Positions 25,479 through 35,090 of a DNA stretch of 64,000 bases are shown here, piece after piece; positions within the stretch are counted from its first letter, which is position 1; each line of letters opens with the position of its first letter. The notes under the pieces are model-generated. The model made no database searches. It had not been told where the DNA came from and saw only the letters and a list, made by a program, of their open reading frames with translations. Source of the DNA: Clostridium sp. HBUAS56010 (GTDB lineage: Bacteria; Bacillota; Clostridia; Lachnospirales; Lachnospiraceae); the NCBI RefSeq assembly GCF_007115105.1, contig NZ_SULJ01000001.1:558001-622000 (forward strand). Direction: 5' to 3'. Both the position numbers and the translations under genes were made by a program.

Positions 25479-26549
25479 TCATGCTCCAAATATAGATGCT
25501 TCTTTTATGTCAAGTTTTTTCAGCCAGGCAAGAACCCTTTCTTCATCAAAGGATTCCGCTGTAAAAGCAGATAGTTCCAAATCAATCGGAATATCTGTCT
25601 TAATTGTAGCCAGAGTTTTGGACAACATTGCTGCCTTTTCCCCACATAATTCTTCTTCACTGGTTTTTGTCAGTGCCTTAAAAGGAGAACGGGAAATTCC
25701 CAGTTCCTGTTTCCAGAAATCCTGTAATTCCTTTAAACGTTTTTTATCATTCTCCACTTCATGTATGGCACGATAGATCTCTTCCACTGTCCCATACTCC
25801 CGAAGCAGCGGAGGAACTGCACTGCTTACCCCTTTCACTCCCGGAATATTATCAGAAGAATCCCCCTGGATTGCTTTTAAGTCCACAATCTGCTCCGGTC
25901 TGACCCCTTCTTCATATAAAACAGTGCGGGAGGTGTATTCAAATACCTTTTCTGGAAGATTAACCTGTTGTTTCTTCACACCATAAAAGGTATAGTATCT
26001 CTGGTAAAGCTCGTCTGCTTTTTCCTGACGGGACTGAACCATCCACGCACGCACATTGTATTCATCGCTTACCAGTTGCAGATAATCGTGGTCTTTTGTT
26101 AAGACAATCATGGGAATCTCTTCTCGAAACTTCATAACAAGACTTCCTGCATAATCATCTGCCTCATACCGGTCACTGTAAAGCACTTTAAAGCCCACAT
26201 CTTCCAGTATTTCTTCCATCAATACAAACTGGCTCTTTAAAGGTTCTGGTGTGACTCCTCTTGTCCCTTTGTATTCTGGATATAATTCCCTGCGAAATGT
26301 ATCCCTTGTTTTGTCAAACACAAAAGCAATATGATCCGGCTGCTGCTTTTTCATCAGAGAAACCACCATCTTTAACATGCCGAATATGGCGTTTGTATAT
26401 GTGCCGTCTTTAGCATGAAGAATCTTTTCATAATGCCTCTGCTTTTCCTCCTCTGTCTTGGCAAACATAATCTCCCTGGGCAAAACCGCATAATAGCATG
26501 TAGACAGCATTGAGGAACCATCAACAACAATAAATTTTCTTTCTGACAT
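25479..26549 (-). CDS. Stand-alone 5'-3' exonuclease (PolI N-terminal/FEN-like)
   Basis: A 356-aa protein with a 5'-3' exonuclease domain like the N-terminal part of DNA polymerase I, without polymerase. Metal-binding acidic clusters are present: VVDGSS, VFDKTRDTFR, EADDYAG, LTKDHDYLQLV and the H3TH motif IQGDSSDNIPGVKGV. An extra ~35-residue insertion (about 185-220) is larger than in YpcP-type nucleases. It would remove RNA primers or flaps. Start: ATG at 26549, 6 nt after GGAG. It lies 35 nt after the 77-aa gene in an operon with a macro-domain protein, an unusual pairing. Confidence 0.9.
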   Translation of the reverse strand: MSERKFIVVDGSSMLSTCYYAVLPREIMFAKTEEEKQRHYEKILHAKDGTYTNAIFGMLKMVVSLMKKQQPDHIAFVFDKTRDTFRRELYPEYKGTRGVTPEPLKSQFVLMEEILEDVGFKVLYSDRYEADDYAGSLVMKFREEIPMIVLTKDHDYLQLVSDEYNVRAWMVQSRQEKADELYQRYYTFYGVKKQQVNLPEKVFEYTSRTVLYEEGVRPEQIVDLKAIQGDSSDNIPGVKGVSSAVPPLLREYGTVEEIYRAIHEVENDKKRLKELQDFWKQELGISRSPFKALTKTSEEELCGEKAAMLSKTLATIKTDIPIDLELSAFTAESFDEERVLAWLKKLDIKEASIFGA

Positions 26550-26584
26550 GTAATTCTCCATTCTTTCACCGGTTCATTTAAGGA

Positions 26585-26818
26585 TCAAGTGAAATAATCC
26601 AGCAACTCCATTTCACTTTTCGAACCGGAACGTTTCATAATCTCCCGACGTTCCTGAGAAGATAATCCTTTCCAGAGTTTCTGCACTCTGGGATCGGAAA
26701 ATCCAATATAAGGAATCTCATTCACATCACATTCATAAGATGACAAGTAATGATTAAGGGCGCTCCATTCCACATAAAATGTATTAATACTGCGGCTCAA
26801 CGAGCTTACTTTTGCCAT
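26585..26818 (-). CDS. Small hypothetical protein (77 aa)
   Basis: A 77-aa soluble protein, not recognised. It contains SLSRSINTFYVEWSALNHYL, DPRVQKLWKGLSSQERREIMKRSG and an acidic C-terminal tail (MELLDYF). The middle is helical and charged. A strong GGGAGG site stands before the ATG, and it is placed 24 nt after the macro-domain gene and 35 nt before the exonuclease, so co-transcription is likely. It may be an accessory factor of either neighbour; that is a guess from position only. Confidence 0.65.
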   Translation of the reverse strand: MAKVSSLSRSINTFYVEWSALNHYLSSYECDVNEIPYIGFSDPRVQKLWKGLSSQERREIMKRSGSKSEMELLDYFT

Positions 26819-26842
26819 ATTCCTTCCTCCCGGATTAAAATG

Positions 26843-27340
26843 CTATTTCACCTTTTCATAATTCCAGATCTGAACTTCGCCTTTGTAGCCTTTAAATACC
26901 CGTTCCAATATTTCCTTTACAATCTCCCAGTCACCGCCGGCATTGCCGCAGCCCATTTTGAAGGGAAATGCAACTTTTTCCTGTTTACTTCTTACATCAA
27001 CAAAATCCCGGATCTCCTGCACTGCCTTTTCTAAAGCTTTATAATCTGTATAACGACCACTCTTACCGTAATCATCCTGTCCATACAGATTGGCAATTAA
27101 AAACCAGCGATCGCCCTGCTTTACCGGTTGGGCAGAAACGCGGCCCAGCAATTCTGAGGTCTTCCCGCCTGACTGATCCTGCCATTGTTTCGTTAATATT
27201 CTATATGTTTTCTCAACTTCCGGAAACATCTTTTTAATCTGCCCGTTAAGCCCGCGTTCAAAAACTCCCTGGCAATTTACCTGATGGCAGATGATATCTG
27301 CGTCAGAAGTGAATATATCTCCTTCATAGTACTTTATCAT
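26843..27340 (-). CDS. Macro-domain protein (ADP-ribose binding, ALC1/TARG1-like)
   Basis: A 165-aa single macro domain. Motifs: YYEGDIF at the start, HQVNCQGVFERGLNGQIKKMFPEV (adenosine/ribose loop) and FKMGCGNAGGDWEIVKEILE, whose GCG..GGDW resembles the phosphate loop of the ALC1/TARG1-like group. Members bind ADP-ribose and some remove it from proteins or nucleic acids; activity here is not proven. AGGAGGG lies before the ATG. It is the first gene of a run with a 77-aa protein and a 5'-3' exonuclease, hinting at a nucleic-acid or ADP-ribose repair role. Confidence 0.88.
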   Translation of the reverse strand: MIKYYEGDIFTSDADIICHQVNCQGVFERGLNGQIKKMFPEVEKTYRILTKQWQDQSGGKTSELLGRVSAQPVKQGDRWFLIANLYGQDDYGKSGRYTDYKALEKAVQEIRDFVDVRSKQEKVAFPFKMGCGNAGGDWEIVKEILERVFKGYKGEVQIWNYEKVK

Positions 27341-27450
27341 TTTTTCCCTCCTAACGAATAAAATCCGATACCTCTTATCATTATACCCCGGTTTTCCGGT
27401 TATTCATAGTCTATAATCACGTTTTAAAACATATTTTTCCTCAAAAGCCG

Positions 27451-27479
27451 TTGAACTATATGGAAATAAGTTATATAAT
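27451..27479 (+). promoter_or_regulatory. Sigma-A promoter of the CheW-like gene
   Basis: -35 TTGAAC (27451-27456), 17-nt spacer, -10 TATAAT (27474-27479), about 35 nt upstream of the start codon. Confidence 0.65.
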
Positions 27480-27515
27480 GACAACTAAAATACAAAGGAA
27501 AAGGTGAATATAGAA

Positions 27516-27959
27516 ATGAAGAGTGACATTAACTGTCCATATATCTTATTTACACTGGCTGAATCACTTTACTGCATAAACGGTGAACATGTATCAACAA
27601 TTGTACAGGTCTCTGACTATACCCCGATTCCTGCGGCTCCCCCTGATGTTATGGGAATGTTCAAACACAGAAACCAGGTGATACAACTGCTGGATCTGTG
27701 TAATACCCTTGGAATCTCATCAGATTCTTCCCAAAAGATGGCTCTTATATTAGATAACACCCGTTGGGGAATTGTAGTTGATGAAATTATAGCGGTGGAA
27801 GAACTTACCATAATCGAAGACAGAAGCCAGTCAACGCTGGTGAACCCCTCCTCCTTAATCAGGAATGTCATGGAAAGTGAAAAACGGAACGGTCTTATCT
27901 TTGAATTAAATGCAGAGAACTTACGGACCAGATTAGAAGGACTGGAAGGCTCTTATTAA
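27516..27959 (+). CDS. CheW-domain protein
   Basis: A 147-aa protein made of one CheW domain (ILFTLAESLYCINGEHVSTIVQ, GMFKHRNQVIQLLDLCNTLG, WGIVVDEIIAVEEL). CheW couples chemoreceptors to the CheA kinase. Length fits a stand-alone coupling protein, although no cheA is in the window. Start: ATG at 27516 fits the AAGGTG site about 10 nt upstream better than GTG at 27504. It has its own promoter and ends at a bidirectional terminator shared with the convergent NUDIX gene, so it is monocistronic. The chemoreceptor at 9.9-12 kb is a possible partner. Confidence 0.9.
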   Translation: MKSDINCPYILFTLAESLYCINGEHVSTIVQVSDYTPIPAAPPDVMGMFKHRNQVIQLLDLCNTLGISSDSSQKMALILDNTRWGIVVDEIIAVEELTIIEDRSQSTLVNPSSLIRNVMESEKRNGLIFELNAENLRTRLEGLEGSY

Positions 27960-27981
27960 TCATACATACTGCTTGGAATAT

Positions 27982-28021
27982 ATAAGAGCCGTAAAAGTCT
28001 TATTCACTTTTACGGCTCTTA
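27982..28021. terminator. Bidirectional terminator between cheW-like and NUDIX genes
   Basis: ATAAGAGCCGTAAAAGT (27982-27998) pairs perfectly with its complement at 28005-28021 around a 6-nt loop; each strand ends in a T-containing arm. Confidence 0.8.
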
Positions 28022-28032
28022 TCCTCATCTCT

Positions 28033-28485
28033 TCAGAAATACTTTTTATTGCCCCATAAATTGCTCTTCTTCAAATCCAGATATTCATTATAGGCTTTCT
28101 CCAATATCTGCTTTTCATTGGAGAATTTAAGAAGATGATAGGCTTCATGAAACTTATAATATCCCGAATCAATAAAATATTCTTCCCGCTGTGGTTTACT
28201 GTAATAGCTGTCAGCCATCATTAGATACCAGTGTACATCCTTTTCCACCATATCCTGGGGTGTGTTAAAAGAGTACCGGCTCTTGCCGATGTACTTGATA
28301 ATGGACGCACTGACTCCTGTCTCTTCTTTTACTTCCCGCAGTGCCGTCTCCTTATACTCTTCACCCGCTTCTACCGTTCCCTTTGGCAAAACCCAACCTT
28401 CATATTTGTTTTTATAATTCTTATACAAAACCAGAATTTTACCTCGAAAAATAACCACACCGCCACAACTCGTTGCTTCTATCAT
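28033..28485 (-). CDS. NUDIX hydrolase
   Basis: A 150-aa NUDIX protein with the complete box GTVEAGEEYKETALREVKEETG (residues about 38-59), which binds Mg and cleaves nucleoside-diphosphate-linked substrates. The N-terminus ATSCGGVVIFRGKILVLYK and the later RYSFNTPQDMVEKDVHWYLM resemble the diadenosine-polyphosphate hydrolase-like group, but the substrate is not certain. GGAGG lies before the ATG. It converges with the CheW-like gene. Confidence 0.92.
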   Translation of the reverse strand: MIEATSCGGVVIFRGKILVLYKNYKNKYEGWVLPKGTVEAGEEYKETALREVKEETGVSASIIKYIGKSRYSFNTPQDMVEKDVHWYLMMADSYYSKPQREEYFIDSGYYKFHEAYHLLKFSNEKQILEKAYNEYLDLKKSNLWGNKKYF

Positions 28486-28619
28486 TGCAATTCCTCCAGA
28501 GTGAACCGGATATTCATCAAAATTCCGATTTTGGTGTGTCTCATAGACTGGCTATAGTATACCTCTTTTTGTCCCTATATGCAAGACTGTAATCTTCGAA
28601 AGCAATATCATATCTTTCA

Positions 28620-30044
28620 TCATCTGGAAAAATATAAGTCAAAAAGCCCTCTGGCTATAGGAGCTGCTGCCTTTCCGCCCGAACCGCCTTCTTCCACAAT
28701 TACGCTGACAACCACTTTCGGATGCTCTGCAGGGGCGAATCCGATAAACCATGCGTGGGTTTCTTTTCCTGTTTCAAACTCTGCGGAACCGGTCTTTCCT
28801 GCTACTGTATAGGCATCTGTCCGAAGCGCAGAACCGGTTCCATCCGTTACCACTGCCCTCATAAACTCAGTCAGACCTTCTGATTCTTTCGCTGTCATCA
28901 GATTGCCATAAGCTTCAGGCATAAACTTTTTAATCACATCTCCGCCGTCATTTTCCACACGGTCAAGGAGATAAGGCTTCATCAGAGTTCCTCCATTTGC
29001 AATGGCTGATGTGATCATGGCATTGTGTATCGGGGTTATCTGAGTCTGTCCCTGACCAATCGAAGTCTGGAGAATCTGCCAGGTATCGGCACCGGAAGCC
29101 ATGGAATAAGAACTCCTGCTATATGCCACAGGAAGATCCAGACTGGAATTAAATAAAAGCTGGTCCGCTGTACTTTTTAAATTAGTCAGATTGAGAGATA
29201 AACCAAGATTCGCAAATGCTCCATTGCATGAATTAGCAAATGCCTGTTGGAAATTCTGATGACCATGAGCAGTCTCATGGTAACATTTAATTGCATATTC
29301 CCCGTTTCTGTAGATTCCGCTGCAATCAAACGTATAATCCCTGTAATTATCGGGATGCTCTTTCATGTATTCCAGTGCTGTCACAACTTTAAACGTTGAC
29401 CCCGGGGGATACAATCCCTGGGTAGCACGGTTTAGGAGCTGACCGGAAGTATTCTCCTGCGCGATAAGCTGATCCCAATCCGCAAGAAGGGTATTGGGAT
29501 TATAATCCGGCTTTGAAACCATGGCCAGAATCTTTCCTGTATCCGGTTCCATGACCACCACAGCACCATTCCGTTTTCCGAGGGCATCATAGGCTGCTTT
29601 TTGCAGAGCCACATCAAGGGTAGATACCACATGATCTCCCTGATTTTTGACAGAAGATAATTCATTGACAGCCTGTTCTATGATGTTTACATGGCTGCTT
29701 AAAAGGTAAAAGTTGGAAAGCGATTCCAACCCGGTCTTTCCTTTTGAAGAATATCCTACCACATGGGCAAAAAGAGCATCAAAGGGATAAACTCTTGTTT
29801 CATTGCCTTCTCCATCCACATCCGTCCTGGCAAGAACCTGGCCGTCACTGCTCCGGATCTCCCCCCGCACAACCCTATCTGCAAACCTGTCCAGTCTGGG
29901 ATTATAAGAATTGTTAATTACTCCATCACTTTTCGCAAAAAGGAAATAACTATAATATGCTGTCAGCCCCAGAAACAGGAGCACAACTCCATAGGTAAGT
30001 ATTAACATATGACGGTTTGCTTTTGGATTTGGACTAGTCTTCAT
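28620..30044 (-). CDS. Class B penicillin-binding protein (PbpA/FtsI-like transpeptidase)
   Basis: A 474-aa protein with one N-terminal membrane anchor (about 14-36) and a transpeptidase domain. Active-site motifs: Ser in GSTFK (SxxK), SCN (SxN) and KTGSAEF (KTG). The small N-terminal domain (RVVRGEIRSSDGQVLARTD, HVVGYSSKGKTGLE) is of the PbpA type that pairs with a FtsW/RodA polymerase. It cross-links peptidoglycan outside the membrane. Start: ATG at 30044 following AAGAGGA; it overlaps the end of the ftsW/rodA gene by 11 nt, so the SEDS polymerase and PBP are probably made together. Confidence 0.92.
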   Translation of the reverse strand: MKTSPNPKANRHMLILTYGVVLLFLGLTAYYSYFLFAKSDGVINNSYNPRLDRFADRVVRGEIRSSDGQVLARTDVDGEGNETRVYPFDALFAHVVGYSSKGKTGLESLSNFYLLSSHVNIIEQAVNELSSVKNQGDHVVSTLDVALQKAAYDALGKRNGAVVVMEPDTGKILAMVSKPDYNPNTLLADWDQLIAQENTSGQLLNRATQGLYPPGSTFKVVTALEYMKEHPDNYRDYTFDCSGIYRNGEYAIKCYHETAHGHQNFQQAFANSCNGAFANLGLSLNLTNLKSTADQLLFNSSLDLPVAYSRSSYSMASGADTWQILQTSIGQGQTQITPIHNAMITSAIANGGTLMKPYLLDRVENDGGDVIKKFMPEAYGNLMTAKESEGLTEFMRAVVTDGTGSALRTDAYTVAGKTGSAEFETGKETHAWFIGFAPAEHPKVVVSVIVEEGGSGGKAAAPIARGLFDLYFSR

Positions 30045-31359
30045 ATTCCTCTTCTTCCTCTTCATTGCGTTTTAATATATACAGTCCCTGGATAATACCA
30101 AAGATTACAAATGTACTCAGCACAGAACTTCCTCCATAGCTTACAAGGGGAAGAGTTACTCCTGTGGAAGGAATAAACTTTGTAACACCCCCCACGGTCA
30201 GAAACACCTGAATAATATAGATGGTGCCCAGACCAAATGCAATCAGCTTATAAAATACCGCCTGCATCCGTCCTGCTATCATCATAAACTGCAAAAAACA
30301 TCCGAGACAGATAAACAAAAGGCACAACGCAAACACAGCTCCCAGTTCTTCTGAAACTGCCGCAAAAATAAAATCTTTTTCCACCACCGGGATCTTTCTT
30401 GGCATCCCCTGATATAGTCCCATGCCAAACCAGCCTCCTGTTCCGATTGCAAACAAAGACTGCGTGATCTGATACCCTTTTCCCGCAATATCACTCCAAG
30501 GATTTGACCATGCCGCCACTCTGGTTCTGACATGTCCAAATAACTGAAACGCCAATAATGAAGCAAGGGTTCCTCCGCCTGCGCCAGCAAATAGATACAG
30601 CCAATTCCCCGTAGCCACAAACAGCATAAAAACATATGTCACAAATAAGATGAGGGCACTTCCCAAATCCTTTGATACCACAAGAATCAAAATATGAAGA
30701 GAAGCAATTCCAGTGACAAGGAGCACTGTTTTAAAACTGGTTGAGCGGTAAAACATGGTTGCAATAAAGAATACATAGCTGATCTTTACAAATTCTGACG
30801 GCTGAAAGGAAAACCCGCCCACTCCGAAAGAAAGCTGTGCACCATAACTGCTGTTTCCCGCAATAAAGACAAGAAAAAGGAGAACAATCCCACCGATACC
30901 ATAGACCCATGGAATCTTACTTAACTGCCATACTCTGTCAATAACAAAGGGAATGATCCATGTAATCAGAGCTGCCGCTGCCACGATAACAAACTGCTTC
31001 ATGGCTCGGTCAAAGGAAATCCTGGTCAGCATGATAAAGCCTATTGTAAGCAGCATACACATATTATTTACCAATAACCTGGATACGTTTCGGTAAAAGA
31101 AACGGTAAAGAAAGATATAAATAACAAAGAACAAAACCTGCGCCAGATAAAAGGCAAGAATCCGCTCGTCTTTTGTTTCAAACCAGATGATGATATAAGC
31201 CAGAAGATGAATCAGGAACATGACCAGGTTCTGCTTTCTGCATATTCTGTTTTTTTTCCATTGATCTTTCGTGGAAAACACACGAAAATTAAAATATGTG
31301 TATATTGCAATCAACAATATCATCAGATATCTGGATGCATCAATTATCAGATTAATCAT
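30034..31359 (-). CDS. FtsW/RodA/SpoVE-family peptidoglycan polymerase
   Basis: A 441-aa SEDS protein with about ten or more membrane helices. Family landmarks include GGFSFQPSEFVKISYV, VVSKDLGSALILFVTY, RVAAWSNPW, YQITQSLFAIGTGGWFGMGLYQG, FIFAAVSEELGA and LPLVSYGGSSVLS. SEDS proteins polymerise lipid II into glycan strands with a class B PBP, here the overlapping downstream gene. The C-terminus is a short acidic run of Glu codons over the next gene's start. It lies 7 nt after the U32 gene. Which cellular process it serves (elongation, division or sporulation) cannot be told. Confidence 0.93.
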   Translation of the reverse strand: MINLIIDASRYLMILLIAIYTYFNFRVFSTKDQWKKNRICRKQNLVMFLIHLLAYIIIWFETKDERILAFYLAQVLFFVIYIFLYRFFYRNVSRLLVNNMCMLLTIGFIMLTRISFDRAMKQFVIVAAAALITWIIPFVIDRVWQLSKIPWVYGIGGIVLLFLVFIAGNSSYGAQLSFGVGGFSFQPSEFVKISYVFFIATMFYRSTSFKTVLLVTGIASLHILILVVSKDLGSALILFVTYVFMLFVATGNWLYLFAGAGGGTLASLLAFQLFGHVRTRVAAWSNPWSDIAGKGYQITQSLFAIGTGGWFGMGLYQGMPRKIPVVEKDFIFAAVSEELGAVFALCLLFICLGCFLQFMMIAGRMQAVFYKLIAFGLGTIYIIQVFLTVGGVTKFIPSTGVTLPLVSYGGSSVLSTFVIFGIIQGLYILKRNEEEEEEYED

Positions 31360-31366
31360 ATACCAC

Positions 31367-33544
31367 CTATTCTACACCGCGTTTAAAATGACCTCTTGTA
31401 AACTCCTGAAAAGGCAGTCTTTCTTCCTGCCTGTCATAAAATTCTCCGGAAAAATATTGAATCACTTCTTTGGTTTCTTCCAGGTCCTCTATTGTAAACT
31501 GAAGCCGTAAAGAAGAAGGAGACAAAGCCATAACTCCGTCGTAAAGTCCATGAAGGGATAATGGGGCTGAATTGTATATGGAATTATAGCAGAATCTGCA
31601 GTGATTCTTCACCGGAAATTCTTTTCCCTTCCGGTCTTTCATCATTAAAACAGAAGGAAGCTTATCACACCGCTCCAGACCTTTATGAATACACTGGGCG
31701 GATACCATCATTGGCAGACGTCCATATAAGAGAAGCTCTCCGGGAATCTTTAGCTTTCCCAGTTCCCTGCTATTCAATTCCACAGGCAAGGTAAGTTCAT
31801 CTGCTCCCATGTCCATAAGCATGTCCTGAGACCAGTGATTCATTCCATACACGTCAAAATCGAAAATAAAACGCCCTTTGATTTCTTTTTGATTCAGATA
31901 TCCGGCTTCTTCAAGAGACCGGATCAGGTAACCGTCAAAAGCCGATTCTTTCAGTTCTCTGATATGCTGGTCAAAAAACTGTTCCCCATTGTTTCGAAAG
32001 ATATGAGGCATAGTAAGCATACACTCTTTTCCATTTTTGTGGCACAGATCCACACAGGCTTTCCAGTGCTTGGGATCAAACTCTGCCGAATCAATATACA
32101 CCCGTCCCACTTTACCGCTCTCAACAACCGCCTCCAGACAATCCGTCCGCTCCAGGGAAACAGTCAGAAGTGGAGTTCCGGAATGATGTTCCTTTTTGTA
32201 AATAGATCTTTCTTCCGTCTGAGCCATCACACCTTCTCTGTAGTACTGACCTAAAACTGCATTCTGGATCTGTTCCAGCCCGGTCCTCCTGAGCTCATTT
32301 AAAGCCTGTACTGGAATAAAAACATTTCCTTCCCGCTCCACTTGAAGATTATCAAAATAAAAAGGGGTATTCCCGGTTTTCTCCAGTTGTTTCCTTACTT
32401 TTTCTTCTGTCATCGGTTGATTTTTGGCAGATTGTACTTGAGCACCCATAACCTTTACGGTATGCCCCTGGCAGATGAGTTCCAGAGAAGCCTCCTTCCC
32501 TTCCTTTAAGTATACGGCTGCCTGTACTGGTTGTTTCATCTCTTTGTTTACATAGTTCTCATCGAGATAATCAAAAAGGACCTGATTGCCTTCCCGAAAG
32601 GATGGTTTTTCTTTCCATACCACCATATCCCTTCCATTATGCTGCTTATAATACCCGTCTGTCTGTCCGCCTCTGTCAAACAGATCCAGCAGTGCTTTCC
32701 GGTCTTCTTCCTGAACCCGGTATCCTTCTCTGCCCTTATTTATATAAAGATCCGCATATTTACGGTAAATACTCACAACACCAGCCGTATATCTGGGGCT
32801 TTTCATTCTTCCTTCAATTTTCATAGAGTAGATACCGGCTTCTATCATATCGGGAATTAAATCTAATGTACTTAAATCTTTCAGGCTGAGGCAGTAGCTG
32901 TCATCCTTTTTCCCAATGGCTTTACCATCGCGTTTCACCTCATAAGGAAGCCGGCACGTCTGGGCGCACCTTCCCCTGTTGCCGCTGCGGCCTCCAATAA
33001 GACTGCTGAACAGACATTGTCCTGAATAGCAATAACACAGCGCCCCATGCACAAAACTTTCTATCTCTACATCTACTTTTTCATGAATCCGCTTAATCTC
33101 AGACAACGAAAGTTCTCTGGCAGTCACCACCCGCTCTGCTCCTAGTTCCTTTAACATGCCTGCACCGTAAGCCCCTGTAATGGTCATCTGCGTACTTGCA
33201 TGAAGGGGAAGATCCGGAAAATTCTTTCTAATAAAAGAAAAGACTCCCATATCCTGAACAATCGCCGCATCAAGCCCCTGTTTATAATAAGGGAGAAGAT
33301 ATTCAAAAAGTTCATCCATCTCCTGTTCTTTCATGAGAGTGTTTACAGTCAGATATAATTTCTTTCCATGAAGATGCACATAATCAATAGCTTCCATGAG
33401 TTTGTCCTCATCTGGGTTCTGGGCAAAAGCTCTGGCTCCAAACCTGCTTCCACCCATATAAACCGCATCCGCACCTGCTGCAACAGCCGCCTTCATACTT
33501 TCAAACGATCCTGCCGGGGCAAGAATCTCAACCGCTTTCTTCAC
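31367..33544 (-). CDS. U32-family peptidase-like protein
   Basis: A 725-aa U32 protein. The N-terminal barrel region (EILAPAGSFESMKAAVAAGADAVYMGG, LHASTQMTITGAYGAGMLKELGAERVVTARELSL) and the signature EIESFVHGALCYCYSGQCLFSSLIGGRSGNRGRCAQ with its Cys residues are intact, followed by the long DUF3656-type C-terminal region with FCYNSIYNS. Although named peptidases, members such as RlhA and TrhP hydroxylate RNA with iron-sulfur clusters; that role is possible here. It starts with GTG, 5 nt after AGGAGG, and leads into ftsW/rodA. A terminator hairpin lies between it and zapA. Confidence 0.92.
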   Translation of the reverse strand: MKKAVEILAPAGSFESMKAAVAAGADAVYMGGSRFGARAFAQNPDEDKLMEAIDYVHLHGKKLYLTVNTLMKEQEMDELFEYLLPYYKQGLDAAIVQDMGVFSFIRKNFPDLPLHASTQMTITGAYGAGMLKELGAERVVTARELSLSEIKRIHEKVDVEIESFVHGALCYCYSGQCLFSSLIGGRSGNRGRCAQTCRLPYEVKRDGKAIGKKDDSYCLSLKDLSTLDLIPDMIEAGIYSMKIEGRMKSPRYTAGVVSIYRKYADLYINKGREGYRVQEEDRKALLDLFDRGGQTDGYYKQHNGRDMVVWKEKPSFREGNQVLFDYLDENYVNKEMKQPVQAAVYLKEGKEASLELICQGHTVKVMGAQVQSAKNQPMTEEKVRKQLEKTGNTPFYFDNLQVEREGNVFIPVQALNELRRTGLEQIQNAVLGQYYREGVMAQTEERSIYKKEHHSGTPLLTVSLERTDCLEAVVESGKVGRVYIDSAEFDPKHWKACVDLCHKNGKECMLTMPHIFRNNGEQFFDQHIRELKESAFDGYLIRSLEEAGYLNQKEIKGRFIFDFDVYGMNHWSQDMLMDMGADELTLPVELNSRELGKLKIPGELLLYGRLPMMVSAQCIHKGLERCDKLPSVLMMKDRKGKEFPVKNHCRFCYNSIYNSAPLSLHGLYDGVMALSPSSLRLQFTIEDLEETKEVIQYFSGEFYDRQEERLPFQEFTRGHFKRGVE

Positions 33545-33571
33545 ATAAGCCTCCTGTATCTATCTATTGAT

Positions 33572-33611
33572 GAAAAAGAGGATGTCACATGGCTCTGCCA
33601 TAAAACATCCC
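33572..33611 (-). terminator. Hairpin terminator between zapA and U32 gene
   Basis: On the minus strand GGATGT and ACATCC enclose an inner TATGGC/GCCAT stem, followed by TCTTTTTC. It splits the ruvAB-zapA unit from the U32-ftsW-PBP unit, perhaps partially. Confidence 0.65.
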
Positions 33612-33619
33612 CTCCTGAG

Positions 33620-33988
33620 TTATTCCTTGTTGCCAGAATCTGCATGTCTCTGCACTTCTGCCAGTTCCTTTTGTGCTGCTTCCAGCTTGATCTGAGTCGC
33701 TACCAGTTCATGCTTTAAACTGTACGCCTCTCTCTCCATCTCCGCTTTCTGCTCTTCTAATCTGGCTATCTGTTCTCTGGCTTTAAAATAATCATCTGCC
33801 ATATTCAGCTCTATCATGACATTCTGGTACTCTGCGCTTTGCTTTGTAAAACCTTCCTGACGCTTTAGTGTCAGAGTCATCTCATTAATATAACTTGCCA
33901 GGCGTTGGATGTATCCCTCTTCTTCACTTCCGGCTAATGTATAAATCTTGCCATCTATTAAAACTTCAGTATTATGTTTGGAATCCAT
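33620..33988 (-). CDS. zapA: Cell division protein ZapA
   Basis: A 122-aa protein with an N-terminal ZapA domain (about 8-75; VLIDGKIYTLAGSEEEGYIQRLASYINEM) and a C-terminal coiled coil (about 70-115). ZapA binds FtsZ and stabilises the division ring. Start: ATG at 33988 with AGGAG 8 nt upstream. It follows ruvB by about 80 nt and precedes the U32, ftsW/rodA and PBP genes, a common Firmicute arrangement. Confidence 0.85.
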   Translation of the reverse strand: MDSKHNTEVLIDGKIYTLAGSEEEGYIQRLASYINEMTLTLKRQEGFTKQSAEYQNVMIELNMADDYFKAREQIARLEEQKAEMEREAYSLKHELVATQIKLEAAQKELAEVQRHADSGNKE

Positions 33989-34070
33989 GTTGTTCTCTCC
34001 TGTTATCATTTGCTCTCTGTTTACTATATCACATTTTATAAACTTAGGAAAGTTCTAAAATTCAGGCAGA

Positions 34071-35069
34071 TCATGGCTCCATTACAATTCCAAGATGCTG
34101 ATACGCCCGCTCTGTGGCAACCCGTCCTCTGGACGTCCGGTTTAAGAAGCCATTCATCAGCAGATATGGTTCATATACATCTTCCAGCGTTCCCGCATCT
34201 TCTCCCAGAGCAGCCGCCAGAGTGTCCAGTCCAACAGGTCCCCCGGAAAACTTCTCAATCATCATCAGCAGAATAGACCGGTCATTATAATCCAGTCCAA
34301 ACTTATCCACATCGAGAATATCCAGAGCAAAATCTGCCACATCCTTTGTAATAATACCATCGTACTTCACTTGTGCAAAATCACGGACTCTCTTCAACAG
34401 CCGGTTGGCAAGTCTTGGCGTTCCTCTGGATCGCTTGGCAATCTCAGCCGCACCTTCGTCTTCAATCTCTACCTGAAGAACTTTAGCGGAACGGCAGACA
34501 ATAATCTTCAATTCCTGAGGGGTATAAAACTCCAGCTTCTGCACCACCCCGAAACGGTCTCTTAAAGGGGCACTTAAAAGCCCTGCCCTTGTTGTAGCTC
34601 CAACAAGGGTAAACTTGGGAAGATCCAGCCGGATGGACCTGGCTGCGGAATCCTTTCCCAGCATAATATCAATGGCAAAGTCCTCCATGGCAGGATAAAG
34701 CACCTCTTCCACCTGACGATTCAGTCTGTGAATCTCATCCACAAACAGCACATCCCCTTCCTGAAGATTGTTCAGAATAGCGGCAATCTCGCCTGGTTTT
34801 TCTATGGCAGGTCCTGACGTAACCTTCATATTAACCCCCATCTCATTGGCAATGATTCCCGAAAGAGTGGTTTTGCCAAGTCCGGGAGGACCATAAAACA
34901 GCACATGATCCAAAGATTCTCTTCTTGCTTTTGCCGCTTCAATATATACTTTTAAATTGGTACGGATCTTCTCCTGCCCAATGTATTCCTGCAGACATTT
35001 AGGCCTTAGATTTGGCTCAATCTGCTTATCTTCTTCGATTGCTTCTGTGGTTATTATTCTACGTTCCAT
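34071..35069 (-). CDS. ruvB: Holliday junction branch-migration helicase RuvB
   Basis: A 332-aa AAA+ motor, normal length. Walker [10 protein letters not shown], Walker B FVDEIHR, sensor [18 protein letters not shown], and the C-terminal winged-helix ([21 protein letters not shown]) are present. With RuvA it drives branch migration at Holliday junctions in recombination repair. It lies 21 nt downstream of ruvA. Confidence 0.98.
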   Translation of the reverse strand: MERRIITTEAIEEDKQIEPNLRPKCLQEYIGQEKIRTNLKVYIEAAKARRESLDHVLFYGPPGLGKTTLSGIIANEMGVNMKVTSGPAIEKPGEIAAILNNLQEGDVLFVDEIHRLNRQVEEVLYPAMEDFAIDIMLGKDSAARSIRLDLPKFTLVGATTRAGLLSAPLRDRFGVVQKLEFYTPQELKIIVCRSAKVLQVEIEDEGAAEIAKRSRGTPRLANRLLKRVRDFAQVKYDGIITKDVADFALDILDVDKFGLDYNDRSILLMMIEKFSGGPVGLDTLAAALGEDAGTLEDVYEPYLLMNGFLNRTSRGRVATERAYQHLGIVMEP

Positions 35070-35090
35070 CTTTACTTTTACCCGTTATTC

